From positions 8,713,001-8,777,000 of the forward strand of contig NZ_LT670818.1 of the NCBI RefSeq assembly GCF_900129505.1: DNA of 64,000 bases, in the 5' to 3' direction. Shown here piece after piece: positions 1 through 8,135 of this stretch (the stretch's first letter is position 1; each line of letters starts with the position of its first letter). This DNA is from Bradyrhizobium erythrophlei (lineage in GTDB: Bacteria > Pseudomonadota > Alphaproteobacteria > Rhizobiales > Xanthobacteraceae). The notes under the pieces are model-generated. The model was not told where the DNA came from and made no database searches. It saw only the letters and a program-made list of their open reading frames with translations. Both the position numbers and the translations under genes were made by a program.

Positions 1-484
1 CAAGGCCGACAAAGGAGCAGAAGGTCAGAAGATAGACCGCGAAGAATTCCGGCGGCCCGAATTTGAGCGCGAACGAGGAGATCAGCGGCGCCAGGAAAGT
101 GATCAGGAGCACTGCGACCAGCGAGCCGATGAAGGAGGAGGTGAATGCCGCCGTCAGCGCTTCGGCCGCCCGGCCCTGCTGCGCCATCGGATAGCCGTCG
201 AAAGTGGTCGCGACCGACCACGCCTCACCGGGGATGTTGAACAGGATCGAGGTGATGGCGCCGCCGAACAGCGCGCCCCAGTAGATGCTCGACAGCATCA
301 CGATCGCGGATGTCGGGTCCATGGTGAAGGTCAGCGGCAGCAGGATCGCAACCCCGTTCGGGCCACCAAGCCCCGGCAGCACGCCGACGAAAATGCCGAG
401 CACGAGGCCAACCATCATCAACGTGAGGGTTTTCCACGTCATCAGGACGGCGAAGCCGTGAATCAACAGGCCGAAGGCTTCCAT
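1..484 (-). CDS. tctA: Tripartite tricarboxylate transporter large permease TctA (5' part only)
   Basis: Large membrane subunit of a TctABC-type secondary transporter, which moves carboxylates bound by a periplasmic TctC protein. Only the first 161 codons are in the window; the 3' end lies beyond base 1. The N-terminus is strongly hydrophobic and shows the family signature GVLPGLGGPNG (about residues 39-49) followed by the PLTF and WGALFGGAITSILFNIPGE stretch typical of TctA. The start ATG is at 484. It follows tctB on the same strand after about 115 bases that hold a palindromic repeat. The substrate cannot be read from the sequence; association with an aminotransferase and a hydratase-like gene upstream is only suggestive. 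Confidence 0.93.
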   Translation of the reverse strand, partial: MEAFGLLIHGFAVLMTWKTLTLMMVGLVLGIFVGVLPGLGGPNGVAILLPLTFTMDPTSAIVMLSSIYWGALFGGAITSILFNIPGEAWSVATTFDGYPMAQQGRAAEALTAAFTSSFIGSLVAVLLITFLAPLISSFALKFGPPEFFAVYLLTFCSFVGL

Positions 485-503
485 TACAAAGTCCCAATCA
501 ATT

Positions 504-586
504 CGTCATTGCGAGGAGCGAAGCGACGAAGCAATCCATACGTGTCCCGGTAGCTTCTGGATTGCTTCGCTGCGCTCGCAATGACG
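504..586. repeat. Palindromic intergenic repeat, GTCATTGCGAG family, copy 1
   Basis: An inverted repeat between tctB and tctA. Both outer ends read GTCATTGCGAG on opposite strands, and the inner arms contain GAAGCAATCCA and its complement TGGATTGCTTC. The same family occurs at 63341-63420. Such elements are common between genes in Bradyrhizobium-type genomes (known from memory). It could form a long hairpin in the tctB-tctA transcript and lower or stabilise part of it; that role is inference. Confidence 0.85.
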
Positions 587-598
587 ATAAGTGAATGA

Positions 599-1141
599 CT
601 AATAGCCGAAGGCCGCTTCCAGCGGTCCCTTCGGCATGATGACGTCGAAAGCGATATCGAAGGTCACGAACATCGCGGCGGTGAAGACGAAAGCGGTGAG
701 CAGCGATTTCCACCATGCGATGCGTCCAACCATCCGCATGAAGCCGGCGATCAACAGGAAGCTCGCGACATAGAGTCCGAGAAATTGCGTGGCCAGGCAA
801 AACAGCAGCGTCGGAACGAACACCGCCATGACCCGGCGCGCTTGCGCGCGGGTGACGAAGGTTTCCACCGCCTCGTTGCGCGACAGCCAAGCGGCGACGA
901 GGCCGTAGAGGCTGGCGCCGGCGAGGATGACCGACAGATAGAACGGGAAATAGCCGGCCTGCGGGCCGGTCGAATCCCAGGAGATGCCGGTGCGCCAGTT
1001 GTCGTAACCGAGCGTGGCGGCGAGCGCGATCAGCAGCAGCGATACCGCGATATCGACGACGCGGACGTCGGTGACGGCGGGCGAGTCGCCTTGCGGCGCG
1101 GTCGGATCGTCGACGACAATTTCAATTTCGGAATCTGACAT
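599..1141 (-). CDS. tctB: Tripartite tricarboxylate transporter small permease TctB
   Basis: Small membrane subunit of the TctABC carrier, 180 residues from the ATG at 1141. A GTG nine bases upstream is in frame and possible, as neither has a clear ribosome site. The chain has an acidic N-terminal tail, then four hydrophobic segments (about residues 28-46, 64-82, 100-120 and 130-165), with GPQAGYFPFYLS between the first two, a pattern usual for TctB (DUF1468). It lies between the binding protein tctC and the large permease tctA, completing the transporter. A 24-bp perfect inverted repeat separates it from tctC. Confidence 0.9.
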   Translation of the reverse strand: MSDSEIEIVVDDPTAPQGDSPAVTDVRVVDIAVSLLLIALAATLGYDNWRTGISWDSTGPQAGYFPFYLSVILAGASLYGLVAAWLSRNEAVETFVTRAQARRVMAVFVPTLLFCLATQFLGLYVASFLLIAGFMRMVGRIAWWKSLLTAFVFTAAMFVTFDIAFDVIMPKGPLEAAFGY

Positions 1142-1169
1142 TAGTGGCACACCGAGTGGGAGTTCTTGA

Positions 1170-1313
1170 CCTCGCCCCGCTTGCGGGGAGAGGTCGGATT
1201 GAACCGGCGATGCGCAGCGTCGTCGGTTCGATCCGGGTGAGGGGGACTCTCGGCGATCTGACCTGGTGGAGAGTCCCCCCGACCCCAGCCCTCTCCCCGC
1301 AAGCGGGGCGAGG
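1170..1313. repeat. Large nested palindromic repeat between tctC and tctB
   Basis: Perfect 24-base inverted arms at 1170-1193 and 1290-1313 (core CCCCGCTTGCGGGG, itself palindromic). Inside are two further pairs: GAACC/GGTTC at 1201-1229 and GGGGACTCTC/GAGAGTCCCC at about 1242-1278. The whole element can fold into a branched RNA. It belongs to another repeat type than the one at 504-586. It probably modulates the ratio of the binding protein to the permeases, as intercistronic hairpins do; this is inference. Confidence 0.85.
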
Positions 1314-1327
1314 GAGAAGGAAGCGCC

Positions 1328-2314
1328 CTACTTCGCGACAAAACCGGCCTTGGTCATCAGAGCCGTGTTGAGCGCGTCGTCCTCTTCGAGGAACTGCAGC
1401 ATGTCCTTGCCGGTGAGGAAGATCGGCTTCAGCGCCTGCTTTTCCATGTAGTCCTTGTATTCGGCGGTTTGCGTCACCTTCTGGAACAGATCGACGTAGA
1501 ACGCCTGCTGTTCCGGCGTGACCTTGCCGGGCAGGAACATGGCGCGCAGCATCAGGTACTGGACGTCGAGCCCCTCCTCCTTGCAGGTCGGGATGTCGTG
1601 CCACGACTGCGTCTCCGTCACCTTGGTGGTGTAGGAGATCCGCTCCCTGTCGAACACGCAGAGCGCGCGGACCTGGCCGGCGCGCCAGACCTCCAGATTT
1701 TCGGACGGGTTGTTGACGTTGGACTCGGTATGGTTGCCGACCAGTTGCGTCGCCGCCTCGCCGCCGGACTTGTAGGGCAGATAGGAGAATTTCGCGCCGG
1801 TCTTCTGCTCCATGAACACGGTGAGCACGTTGTCCTCGCGCTTCGATCCGGTGCCGCCCATCTTGAATGGCGAAGGGGCGGCCTTGGCGGCTTCGATGAA
1901 TTCCTTCACCGTCTTCGGCCCGGCGGCATTGTCCCACAGCACGAACTGGTCCAGCGCCACCACCGACACCGGCGTCAGCTCGTGCCAGTTGAAGGGAATC
2001 TTCGCCGACAGCGGCAACATGTAGATCAGCGAATAGGCGATCAGCACCTTGTTGGGGTCGCCTTCCGAGGATTTCATGTACATCAGCGCTTCGGCCCCGG
2101 AGGCGCCGCCCTTGAGCGACACCACCATCGGCTGCTTCATCAGATTGTTCTTCTGGATCGCGGCCTGCATCATCCGCGCCATCTGGTCGGAAGCGCCGCC
2201 GGCCCCGGCCGCTACCACGATTTCGACGGGCTTGGTCGGCTCCCAGGCGGCGATTGCCGGCGCGCTGACCAGCATGGCCGACAGCGCGGCCACGGCTTTC
2301 AGGATATGTCGCAC
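1328..2314 (-). CDS. tctC: Periplasmic solute-binding protein, TctC/Bug family
   Basis: Extracytoplasmic receptor for the adjacent TctAB carrier. I chose the GTG at 2314, preceded by AGGGAA at good distance, because it places a signal peptide (RHILKAVAALSAMLVSAPAIA) at the N-terminus and gives 328 residues, the usual length; in-frame ATGs upstream would add about 45 residues ahead of the signal. The mature part starts WEPTKPVEIVV and contains family patterns such as VAAGAGGASDQMARMM and PYKSGGEAATQLVGN. First gene of tctCBA. TctC proteins usually bind di- or tricarboxylates, but the specificity here is unknown. Confidence 0.92.
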   Translation of the reverse strand: MRHILKAVAALSAMLVSAPAIAAWEPTKPVEIVVAAGAGGASDQMARMMQAAIQKNNLMKQPMVVSLKGGASGAEALMYMKSSEGDPNKVLIAYSLIYMLPLSAKIPFNWHELTPVSVVALDQFVLWDNAAGPKTVKEFIEAAKAAPSPFKMGGTGSKREDNVLTVFMEQKTGAKFSYLPYKSGGEAATQLVGNHTESNVNNPSENLEVWRAGQVRALCVFDRERISYTTKVTETQSWHDIPTCKEEGLDVQYLMLRAMFLPGKVTPEQQAFYVDLFQKVTQTAEYKDYMEKQALKPIFLTGKDMLQFLEEDDALNTALMTKAGFVAK

Positions 2315-2462
2315 GTATTTTCTTCCCTGTGACTTTTTTTTGCCCCGGATCCGCCGGCACGGATTGATGGGACCCATTGTGCGGGGTTGCGTCCCCGAGT
2401 TCAAGCTGGCCTCGAACTCTCCGCTTATGACTTTCGCATGAGATCGCAAGCGCTTAAGGAAA

Positions 2463-3260
2463 CTACTTGCCCTTCCAGTTCGGCGTGCGCTTGTTGAGGA
2501 AGGCGTCCATGCCCTCGCGAAAATCCTCGCTCATATAGGCACGCAGGATCAGATCCCGGCCCTCCTCGCGCGACAGCGTGCGCCGGATGCGCAGCACGGC
2601 TTCCTTGGCGGTTTCCATCGTGATCGGCGCATGGCCAGCGACGAGTTTCGCGGTTTCGTCGGCGCGGCGCTGCAGCGTCGGAAGGTCGGGCACGATTTCG
2701 TTGAGCAGGCCCAGTGCAAGCGCCTCGGGCGCCTCGACCAGCCGCGCCGTGAAGATCAGATCCTTGGTCCGCGCCGGACCGACCAGCGCCACCATCCTGG
2801 AGATGTTCGACATCGACAGGCAGTTGCCGAGCGTGCGCGCGATCGGAAAGCCGAACCGCATCGCCGCAGTGCCGATCCTGATATCGCAGCAGGCGGCGAT
2901 CCCCGCGCCGCCGCCGGTGCAGGCGCCGGCGATCGCCGCGATCGTCGGCACGCGCACCTTCTCCAGCGCGCCCAGTACGCGGTCGATCCGCTCCTCATAG
3001 TCGATCGCGTCCTGCGCGGTCTTGAAGGCGCGGAACTGGGAGATGTCGGTGCCTGACGCGAAGGCCTTGTCGCCGGTGCCAGTAAGGATCATCACCTTGA
3101 TCGAGCGGTCGTCGTTGACGCCAGCGCAGATCTCGGCCATCCGCTCGTACATCGCGAACGTCAGCGCGTTGCGCGCCTGCGGACGGTTGAAGGTCAGCCG
3201 CGCGATGCCGTCCTCGACGACATAGAGAAGGTCTTCAGTCGCTGCTACCGGGGCGTTCAT
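2463..3260 (-). CDS. Enoyl-CoA hydratase/isomerase family protein, atypical active site
   Basis: Crotonase-fold protein, 265 residues. The oxyanion-hole regions are recognisable: AFASGTDISQF (about residues 66-76) and GACTGGGAGIAACCDIRIG (about 113-131). The first catalytic Glu of true hydratases (PE-xxLG context) is replaced: here it reads FPIARTLGNCLSM, and the second position reads KDLIFTAR with Asp. The reaction is therefore not safely predicted to be hydration; isomerase, hydrolase or decarboxylase activity on an acyl-CoA is possible. It sits between the aminotransferase and tctCBA on the same strand and may be co-transcribed with them. A second paralogue at 17325-18107 keeps both Glu residues. 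Confidence 0.88.
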   Translation of the reverse strand: MNAPVAATEDLLYVVEDGIARLTFNRPQARNALTFAMYERMAEICAGVNDDRSIKVMILTGTGDKAFASGTDISQFRAFKTAQDAIDYEERIDRVLGALEKVRVPTIAAIAGACTGGGAGIAACCDIRIGTAAMRFGFPIARTLGNCLSMSNISRMVALVGPARTKDLIFTARLVEAPEALALGLLNEIVPDLPTLQRRADETAKLVAGHAPITMETAKEAVLRIRRTLSREEGRDLILRAYMSEDFREGMDAFLNKRTPNWKGK

Positions 3261-3344
3261 CGCGCGCTCTTTCTGTTGTTCGCGTCACAAGGCTTTCGAA
3301 GCGCGCGAGGATCGCGCACTCCGGAACGATTGCATACTGGCTTT

Positions 3345-4550
3345 TTACGCAACCGCGGCCTTCGATTTCGGCATCGCGACCACGTCGCGTCCCTTCAGGA
3401 CGTCCATGGCGGCGATCACCCCGCCGCCGCGATGCGGCACCTTGGCGAGATCCAGGCCCATCTCCACGCCCGACAGCGTTCCCATCAGCATCAAATCGTT
3501 GAAATGCCCGATATGGCCGATCCGGAAGGCCTTGCCCTTGAGCTTGCCGAGGCCGGTGCCCAGCGACATGTCGAAATTTTCCAGGATCACCTTGCGCAGG
3601 GCGTCGGCATCGCAGCTTTCCGGCACCATGACGGCGGTCAGCGCCGCCGAATAGCCGTGCGGGTCGAGGCAGACGAGATCGAGGCCCCACGCCTTGACCG
3701 CGGCGCGGGTCGCCGCGCCATGGCGCACGTGCCGCGCCCAGACGTTTTCGAGCCCCTCCTCCTCCAGCATCGCGATCGCTTCCCTGAGCGCGAACAGGAG
3801 ATTGGTGGCCGGCGTATAGGGGAAGGTGCCGAGCTTGTTGATCGCGATCATGTCGTGCCAATCCCAGTAGGACCGCATCGACTGGTTCGCCTTGGACGCG
3901 GCCAGCGCCTTTTCCGAGACCGCGTTGAAGCTCAGGCCCGGCGGCAGCATCATGCCCTTTTGCGATCCGCCGACCGAAATATCGATGCCCCAGGCATCGT
4001 GTTCGTATTCGAGCGAAGCAAGCCCTGAGATGGTGTCGACCATCAGCAGCGCCGGGTGGTTGGTGCGATTGAGCGCCTTGCGCACTTCGAGCGGATGGGT
4101 GACGCAGCTGGTCGAGGTCTCGTTGTGCACCACGCACACGGCCTTGATCTTGTGCTCGCGGTCGGCGGCTAATCTCGCCTCGATCTCCGCCACGTCGGCG
4201 CCGCGGCGCCAGTCCGTCGGCATGAACTCGACGTCGATCTTGAACTTCTCGGCAATGCCGCGCCACAGCACCGCGAACTGCCCGGTCTCGGCCATCAGCA
4301 CCTTGTCGCCCGGCGACAGCGTGTTGACGATCGCGGCTTCCCAGGCCCCGGTTCCCGACGACGGATAGATGATGACAGGCTGCTTGGTGCGGAAGATGCG
4401 CTGGCACCCCACCAGCACGGCATGGCCGAGTTCGGCGAATTCCGGACCGCGGTGATCCAGGGTCGGCATATCCATGGCCCGCAGCACCCGGTCGGGCACG
4501 TTGGTCGGTCCTGGAATCTGGAGAAAATGCCTTCCTGTGTGCAGGGTCAT
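3345..4550 (-). CDS. Serine-glyoxylate-type aminotransferase (class V), copy 1
   Basis: Class V PLP aminotransferase, 401 residues, starting at the ATG at 4550 behind GGAAGGA. It begins RHFLQIPGPTNVPDRVLRAM, the usual start of serine:glyoxylate/alanine:glyoxylate aminotransferases. The PLP-binding lysine is K198 in GGSQKG, with the Asp of MVDTISG at about residue 172 and the phosphate-binding SSGTGAWE at 64-71. The predicted role is transamination between glyoxylate and serine or a related amino acid. A second gene of exactly the same length lies at 9506-10711. Next to this copy only a relic of an MFS gene remains, whereas copy 2 has an intact MFS neighbour. Substrate choice is inferred from the family. 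Confidence 0.9.
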   Translation of the reverse strand: MTLHTGRHFLQIPGPTNVPDRVLRAMDMPTLDHRGPEFAELGHAVLVGCQRIFRTKQPVIIYPSSGTGAWEAAIVNTLSPGDKVLMAETGQFAVLWRGIAEKFKIDVEFMPTDWRRGADVAEIEARLAADREHKIKAVCVVHNETSTSCVTHPLEVRKALNRTNHPALLMVDTISGLASLEYEHDAWGIDISVGGSQKGMMLPPGLSFNAVSEKALAASKANQSMRSYWDWHDMIAINKLGTFPYTPATNLLFALREAIAMLEEEGLENVWARHVRHGAATRAAVKAWGLDLVCLDPHGYSAALTAVMVPESCDADALRKVILENFDMSLGTGLGKLKGKAFRIGHIGHFNDLMLMGTLSGVEMGLDLAKVPHRGGGVIAAMDVLKGRDVVAMPKSKAAVA

Positions 4551-4711
4551 CTGGCGTCCTTCCCGGGGGCGGTATTTGTGGTTTGGCTGCGCTCGAATAT
4601 CACTATTCGGCGGGCTTGTCCCCTGCCCGGCGGGAGACGTCAATCCCTGAAAAGATACGCTTTTACCGGTTTTTATACCCCGCGGGAGCGCGCCTGCCGC
4701 GGGAGGTGCGA

Positions 4712-4817
4712 CCTCGTCCTGCTCGAACGGCGTTTTGGGGTGCATCAGGAACGGCGAGACAGGCCGAGCAGCAGCAATCCCATCGACCTCAGGAACGGCA
4801 AATACCAGTTGCAGGTG
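4712..4817 (-). pseudogene. Relic of an MFS transporter gene (last ~35 codons)
   Basis: This stretch aligns almost base for base with 8173-8280, the 3' end of the intact MFS gene, with one missing base (GAGA-CAGG against GAGAACAGG) and a few substitutions. Conceptual translation before the shift gives FLMHPKTPFEQD, matching FLMHPETPFEED of the intact protein. Similarity stops at about 4817, so only the C-terminal end survives. It lies upstream of aminotransferase copy 1, so an MFS plus aminotransferase unit was probably duplicated and one transporter lost. The gap 4551-4860 holds nothing else I can support. Confidence 0.82.
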
Positions 4818-4860
4818 CCACCAACATTCGCGGCGCAGGGTTCGTTCTCGCTGCGGGCGC

Positions 4861-5040
4861 CTATTCCGGAGAACAAAGCGCGCGATCAACTTCGCGCACC
4901 CGCCGCTCAAGATTGTCGGCCAGTCGATCGAACCGTTGAGCCATCGCACGGTCGGCGCTCTCAGCCGCAAGGCGACGGCATCTGATGATCTGACCTTGAA
5001 CTCCGCTAAGGTGGTCTAAAACGTCCATGGCGGGTCTCAT
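4861..5040 (-). CDS. Small hypothetical protein, last gene of a three-gene small-protein operon
   Basis: 59 residues from the ATG at 5040, whose first bases overlap the stop of the gene before it (ATGA), which suggests translational coupling. A second ATG four codons in (5028) is also possible. The protein is charged and probably helical (QIIRCRRLAAES, RFDRLADNLERRVREVDRAL), with no signal or membrane segment. Family unknown to me. Its neighbours are two small zinc-ribbon proteins on the same strand. Confidence 0.6.
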   Translation of the reverse strand: MRPAMDVLDHLSGVQGQIIRCRRLAAESADRAMAQRFDRLADNLERRVREVDRALCSPE

Positions 5041-5291
5041 CTCACCAGCTTCGGAATCGTGGACCCGTCCTGAACCTCGTGCGTGGCGGCATTGCCGGGT
5101 TTGATGGCAGGTTGCCGCTTCGGCCAAGCCTCAGTCACGGCACTCTCGATAATGTGGCGCTGAACCCTTTTGCATTCCGGGCAGGTAAACGTCCGCAAAT
5201 CTTGGCCCGTCGCGCTCGGCTCGATCGCCGACAACTTCATCGGGGAACCGCAAGCGGTGCACTGCGGACCCTGGTTTTGTTGGTCCAGCAT
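5037..5291 (-). CDS. Small zinc-ribbon-like hypothetical protein
   Basis: 84 residues from the ATG at 5291, preceded by GAGGG at 8 bases; a TTG at 5306 that overlaps the upstream stop is an alternative. Four cysteines in two knuckles, CTACG near residue 12 and CPECK near residue 38, suggest one bound zinc. The rest is polar with an acidic/basic C-terminal tail (EVQDGSTIPKLVR). No enzymatic motif is visible. It resembles the next gene upstream in having the same two-knuckle layout, so the two may be distant paralogues. Function unknown. Confidence 0.65.
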   Translation of the reverse strand: MLDQQNQGPQCTACGSPMKLSAIEPSATGQDLRTFTCPECKRVQRHIIESAVTEAWPKRQPAIKPGNAATHEVQDGSTIPKLVR

Positions 5292-5302
5292 GGCGTCGGC
5301 CC

Positions 5303-5527
5303 TCAATTCGGCGGCTTGAGTTCACCCACAAGCCAACCCGCCGCCCTTGACCTGAAGGGATCAGATGCATTGACGTCGATCTCGACGTGATCGCATCTAG
5401 GGCATTCGAACAACCGGTGTTCGAAGCCCGTTGGCCCCGCGGAGGTCCGTTCAAGCATCATCCGAGTATGGCAGCGGGGACAGTGCGGGCGCTCGATAGG
5501 GGTCGGGGGTTGGTAAGTTTTGAACAT
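5303..5527 (-). CDS. Small zinc-ribbon-like hypothetical protein
   Basis: 74 residues from the ATG at 5527 with AGGGTGAG upstream; a GTG at 5536 is in frame. Two knuckles, HCPRCHTRM near residue 16 and FECPRCDHVEID near 41, form a probable zinc ribbon. The C-terminus DPFRSRAAGWLVGELKPPN has no known motif. First gene of a minus-strand run of three tiny genes with 10-20 base gaps or overlaps. Zinc ribbons of this kind bind nucleic acid or protein; which applies here is not known. Confidence 0.65.
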   Translation of the reverse strand: MFKTYQPPTPIERPHCPRCHTRMMLERTSAGPTGFEHRLFECPRCDHVEIDVNASDPFRSRAAGWLVGELKPPN

Positions 5528-5818
5528 GGCGCTCACCCTGGATCAGGCGGGAGCACAACACTCTCAGTCACCGATGACTGCCGATGGCGGGGCGGTGATG
5601 TCAGGACGATGCGCCCTTTAAGTCGGAAAAGCGACTCAATTCGCAACGGACGCTGCATCAAATAACGGCCCTGCGGGGGGGCAGCTGGGGCCGTGTTGGG
5701 TGTGTCGAGTGGGGGGCGCGACACGCCGATTTAACCCCCGGCGATATGAACCGTTCCATGCAGACCGCCAATCAACAGCGAATAGCGGGCCGACGAGAAA
5801 CAACGCCCAGGCGCCGCC
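5528..5818. other. Intergenic stretch without a supported gene
   Basis: Short overlapping frames are open on both strands but none has a clear ribosome site or recognisable protein. The stretch probably holds the promoter of the small zinc-ribbon operon. Confidence 0.5.
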
Positions 5819-6001
5819 ATGCCTCCCGAGCTGCGGATCGTTATCGTCAACGGCGCCACGGCGCCCAAGGTCATCGGACCCGAGCCGTCCCCCGCGCCGG
5901 CTGCGCGCCCCACGCGCACCATCGACCACGACGCCGCAGTGGCCGAACAGACCACCAAAGAAAGATACAGGCCTGTTTCGACCCCTAGTGGCCTGATTTG
6001 A
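5819..6001 (+). CDS. Possible small hypothetical protein
   Basis: A 60-codon frame beginning MPPELRIVIVNGATAPKV with a Pro/Ala-rich middle and a polar tail. The ribosome site is weak, and frames on the opposite strand over the same bases (75 codons, 5731-5958) are also open, so the coding strand is not certain. No family recognised. Listed as a candidate only. Confidence 0.3.
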   Translation: MPPELRIVIVNGATAPKVIGPEPSPAPAARPTRTIDHDAAVAEQTTKERYRPVSTPSGLI

Positions 6002-6091
6002 AATTGGCAGGGGCCCCATTCGCGTCAGAACGTGATATCCTGCGCTCCTGGAATGCAATTGGCTGATCCCCGCATTTCGGAGGACAAAGCT

Positions 6092-6601
6092 ATGAGGATT
6101 TCGTCACTCTTCGTTGCGAGTCTAGCTGTCGCTATCTTGTCGATTGCACCGCTGCTGTTCGGCCTAAGCAGCACAGCAATGGCGCAAAACGCAACACCCT
6201 CGGGCGGCGCCACCACCTCGCTTCCCAACGTCGTGGTCGAAGCGCCGAAGCAAGTAGCCCGGCCACAGAAGCCGAAGCAGCGTGCGGTGGCCCGCAGCAC
6301 CGTATCCCCTCGGACATCGTCAACCACCCCAGCGTCGTCGGCCTCGCCGATGTCGCCAACCGCGCAGCTTGAAAAGCTTCCGAATGCCATCACCGGCAGT
6401 TGCGTCGATGGTTGCGTATCAAGCCTTCCATCAGGAAACAAACCCTGGGTAGGATGCAACCTATCCGCTGGCGTATATTCGTCAACATGCAGAAACGTAG
6501 GCCACTACAAAACCTACAACGAATGCACGACGGCCGGACTGGCAATCGGTTGGAGAAGCAACGAAACCTTATGGTATTGCACCAGCCTGGCGTTAAAGTA
6601 A
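6092..6601 (+). CDS. Secreted hypothetical protein with Cys-rich C-terminal domain
   Basis: 169 residues from the ATG at 6092, behind GGAGG. The N-terminus is a clear signal peptide (MRISSLFVASLAVAILSIAP, cleavage after AMA). The mature chain starts with a low-complexity Ser/Thr/Pro/Ala linker containing LPNVVVEAPKQ, then a compact C-terminal part with six cysteines (CVDGC, CNLS, CRN, CTTAG, YCTS) that could form disulfides in the periplasm. The upstream part of the frame (from 6032) lacks a signal and is not used. No known domain recognised; it stands alone. Confidence 0.72.
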   Translation: MRISSLFVASLAVAILSIAPLLFGLSSTAMAQNATPSGGATTSLPNVVVEAPKQVARPQKPKQRAVARSTVSPRTSSTTPASSASPMSPTAQLEKLPNAITGSCVDGCVSSLPSGNKPWVGCNLSAGVYSSTCRNVGHYKTYNECTTAGLAIGWRSNETLWYCTSLALK

Positions 6602-6868
6602 CAAAAAACCGCGTTTAGAACTAACGAGGCCCGCCAAAACTGCGCTCCCAACGGCACCTCGGGCCGCTGGGCCAAATTGAAATTGGCAGCGGGTTAATTT
6701 GCTGGCGCGGGATGTTTTGCTTTCCTCCGTCCGAAACTCCGGGCATCTCCAAAAGAAACGGAAAAGGACGAATACTCCGAGACTGTAAGCGATTATCACA
6801 GCCGCGGCCGCTCGGAGGAAAGCCTTCTTCTCGGGCGCTCTGTTCGATGTCAAATATCTGAACAACAT
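6593..6868 (-). CDS. Possible small single-span membrane protein
   Basis: 91 codons from the ATG at 6868, with one strong hydrophobic helix (AAAVIIAYSLGVFVLFRFFW) after a basic N-terminus. The ribosome site (GAAGAAG) is weak, and the 3' end overlaps the end of the convergent secreted-protein gene by a few bases. The C-terminal half has odd composition and may be non-coding read-through. Candidate only. Confidence 0.35.
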   Translation of the reverse strand: MLFRYLTSNRAPEKKAFLRAAAAVIIAYSLGVFVLFRFFWRCPEFRTEESKTSRASKLTRCQFQFGPAARGAVGSAVLAGLVSSKRGFLLL

Positions 6869-7223
6869 CACGACCGCTTCTTCGATCAAGGCCGCCGCAG
6901 TTTGCGGCCTCCTTCATGTCAGACTAAGACCTGCGATGTCGCTTGTTGGGACATCGCGTCACTTGGGAAGGTGTAGCGACATGTCCGGAGTTGGGGGTAG
7001 ACCGGAAGCGAGCGAGCTGCGGTCAAAACGGCGCTTTTGACCCAAGGGGACCTGGATCAGGATATTGCGGTGCACCACGCTATTCCCGGACTCGATTCTG
7101 GTAATTCAGGATAGTTGTGGCATCACGATCTCTGGATCGATTCATCGGCGTCGATGATGTGGACTCTCCCCGGTCAACGCCGGTGATTTGTGGAAATATT
7201 GTTCGGACAACAGGAGTCCCATC
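6869..7223. other. Gene-free stretch with decayed dispersed-repeat sequence
   Basis: No supported gene. It contains the inverted repeat GGTCAAAA-N6-TTTTGACC at 7021-7042, and the surrounding bases resemble, from memory, a dispersed Bradyrhizobium intergenic element that is often mis-annotated as small proteins. A related GTCAAAA-N7-TTTTGAC hairpin lies at 15664-15684. Confidence 0.45.
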
Positions 7224-7904
7224 ATGTCTCCTATGGATTCCAACGAAGCAAAGCCCCGACACACATTCGATTCCGCCGAAATGGGCGCCATCGCTCATCT
7301 CTACCGGGGCGAAGTCTATCGCTCGACGATCTGGCGAACGCGGCTCGACAACACGACCAATTGGGCGATCGTCACGATGGGCATCGCGCTGTCAACGACC
7401 TTTTCCAGCCCGCAGGCTTCACCCCTGCCCCTCCTGCTCGTAGGGCTGCTCATTGCCGTGTTTCTCGGCATGGAGGCGCGGCGCTATCGCTATTTCAATG
7501 TTTGGCGCGCCCGGGCTCGCTGGCTGGAGATGAATTTCTACGCGCCAATATTCACTGGTGAAGCCCGCGACGATAGCTGGCGGGCGATTCTCGCGCGCGA
7601 CTACACTGCGCCCCGTCACCACATTTCGTTTGTCCGCGCGGCGGGGCGGCGGTTGCGTCGCAACTACGTTTGGATTCTTGCCGTACAGGTGATTGCCTAT
7701 TACGGCAAGATAGCGATCCATCCGACGCCTGCGGCGACCTGGGCGGAATTCTCCGATCGCGCCGCCGTCGGGCCGATTCCCGGCTGGATCGTTCTGATGG
7801 TAGGCTTTGCCTACAATTTCGGTTGGCTGGCGTTCGCGCTCGGTACCATGTGGCTCGACCAACGCAAGCATGGTGTCAAGGGCGAAGCGGTGGCGATGGG
7901 TTAG
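7224..7904 (+). CDS. DUF2270 integral membrane protein
   Basis: 226 residues from the ATG at 7224 behind AGGAG; upstream in-frame codons lack such a site. The soluble N-terminus carries the DUF2270-like AEMGAIAHLYRGEVYRST. Four hydrophobic segments follow: about residues 50-65, 70-88, 150-168 and 190-212, with a basic cytoplasmic loop containing RRYRYFNVWRARARWLE. Function is unknown in the family; it is predicted to be in the inner membrane. It stands alone, with poor sequence on both sides. Confidence 0.8.
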   Translation: MSPMDSNEAKPRHTFDSAEMGAIAHLYRGEVYRSTIWRTRLDNTTNWAIVTMGIALSTTFSSPQASPLPLLLVGLLIAVFLGMEARRYRYFNVWRARARWLEMNFYAPIFTGEARDDSWRAILARDYTAPRHHISFVRAAGRRLRRNYVWILAVQVIAYYGKIAIHPTPAATWAEFSDRAAVGPIPGWIVLMVGFAYNFGWLAFALGTMWLDQRKHGVKGEAVAMG

Positions 7905-8135
7905 TGACAATGAGTAAGAGCCGGTACGCTCGCTAATGCGGCATGGTTGAGCGAACAGTCTGACGCCAAAGCGTAGCTTCTTGACCGCCCCAGCAGCCTT
8001 CGTTGCTCGCCCGCGCCGACGAGGTGATCGAATAACTTCGCTGTTTTGCTGCGGTGCATGAGTCTCTTCCTGGCACATGGCGTCATGTCACTGCGCCGCG
8101 GAATTTGGCCGCTATCGGTGCCTCGCGGACATCGA

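Noticed and set aside
5731-5958. A 75-codon minus-strand frame in the gap before the secreted protein
   Set aside because: No ribosome site or known family, overlaps another weak candidate; not enough to choose a strand.
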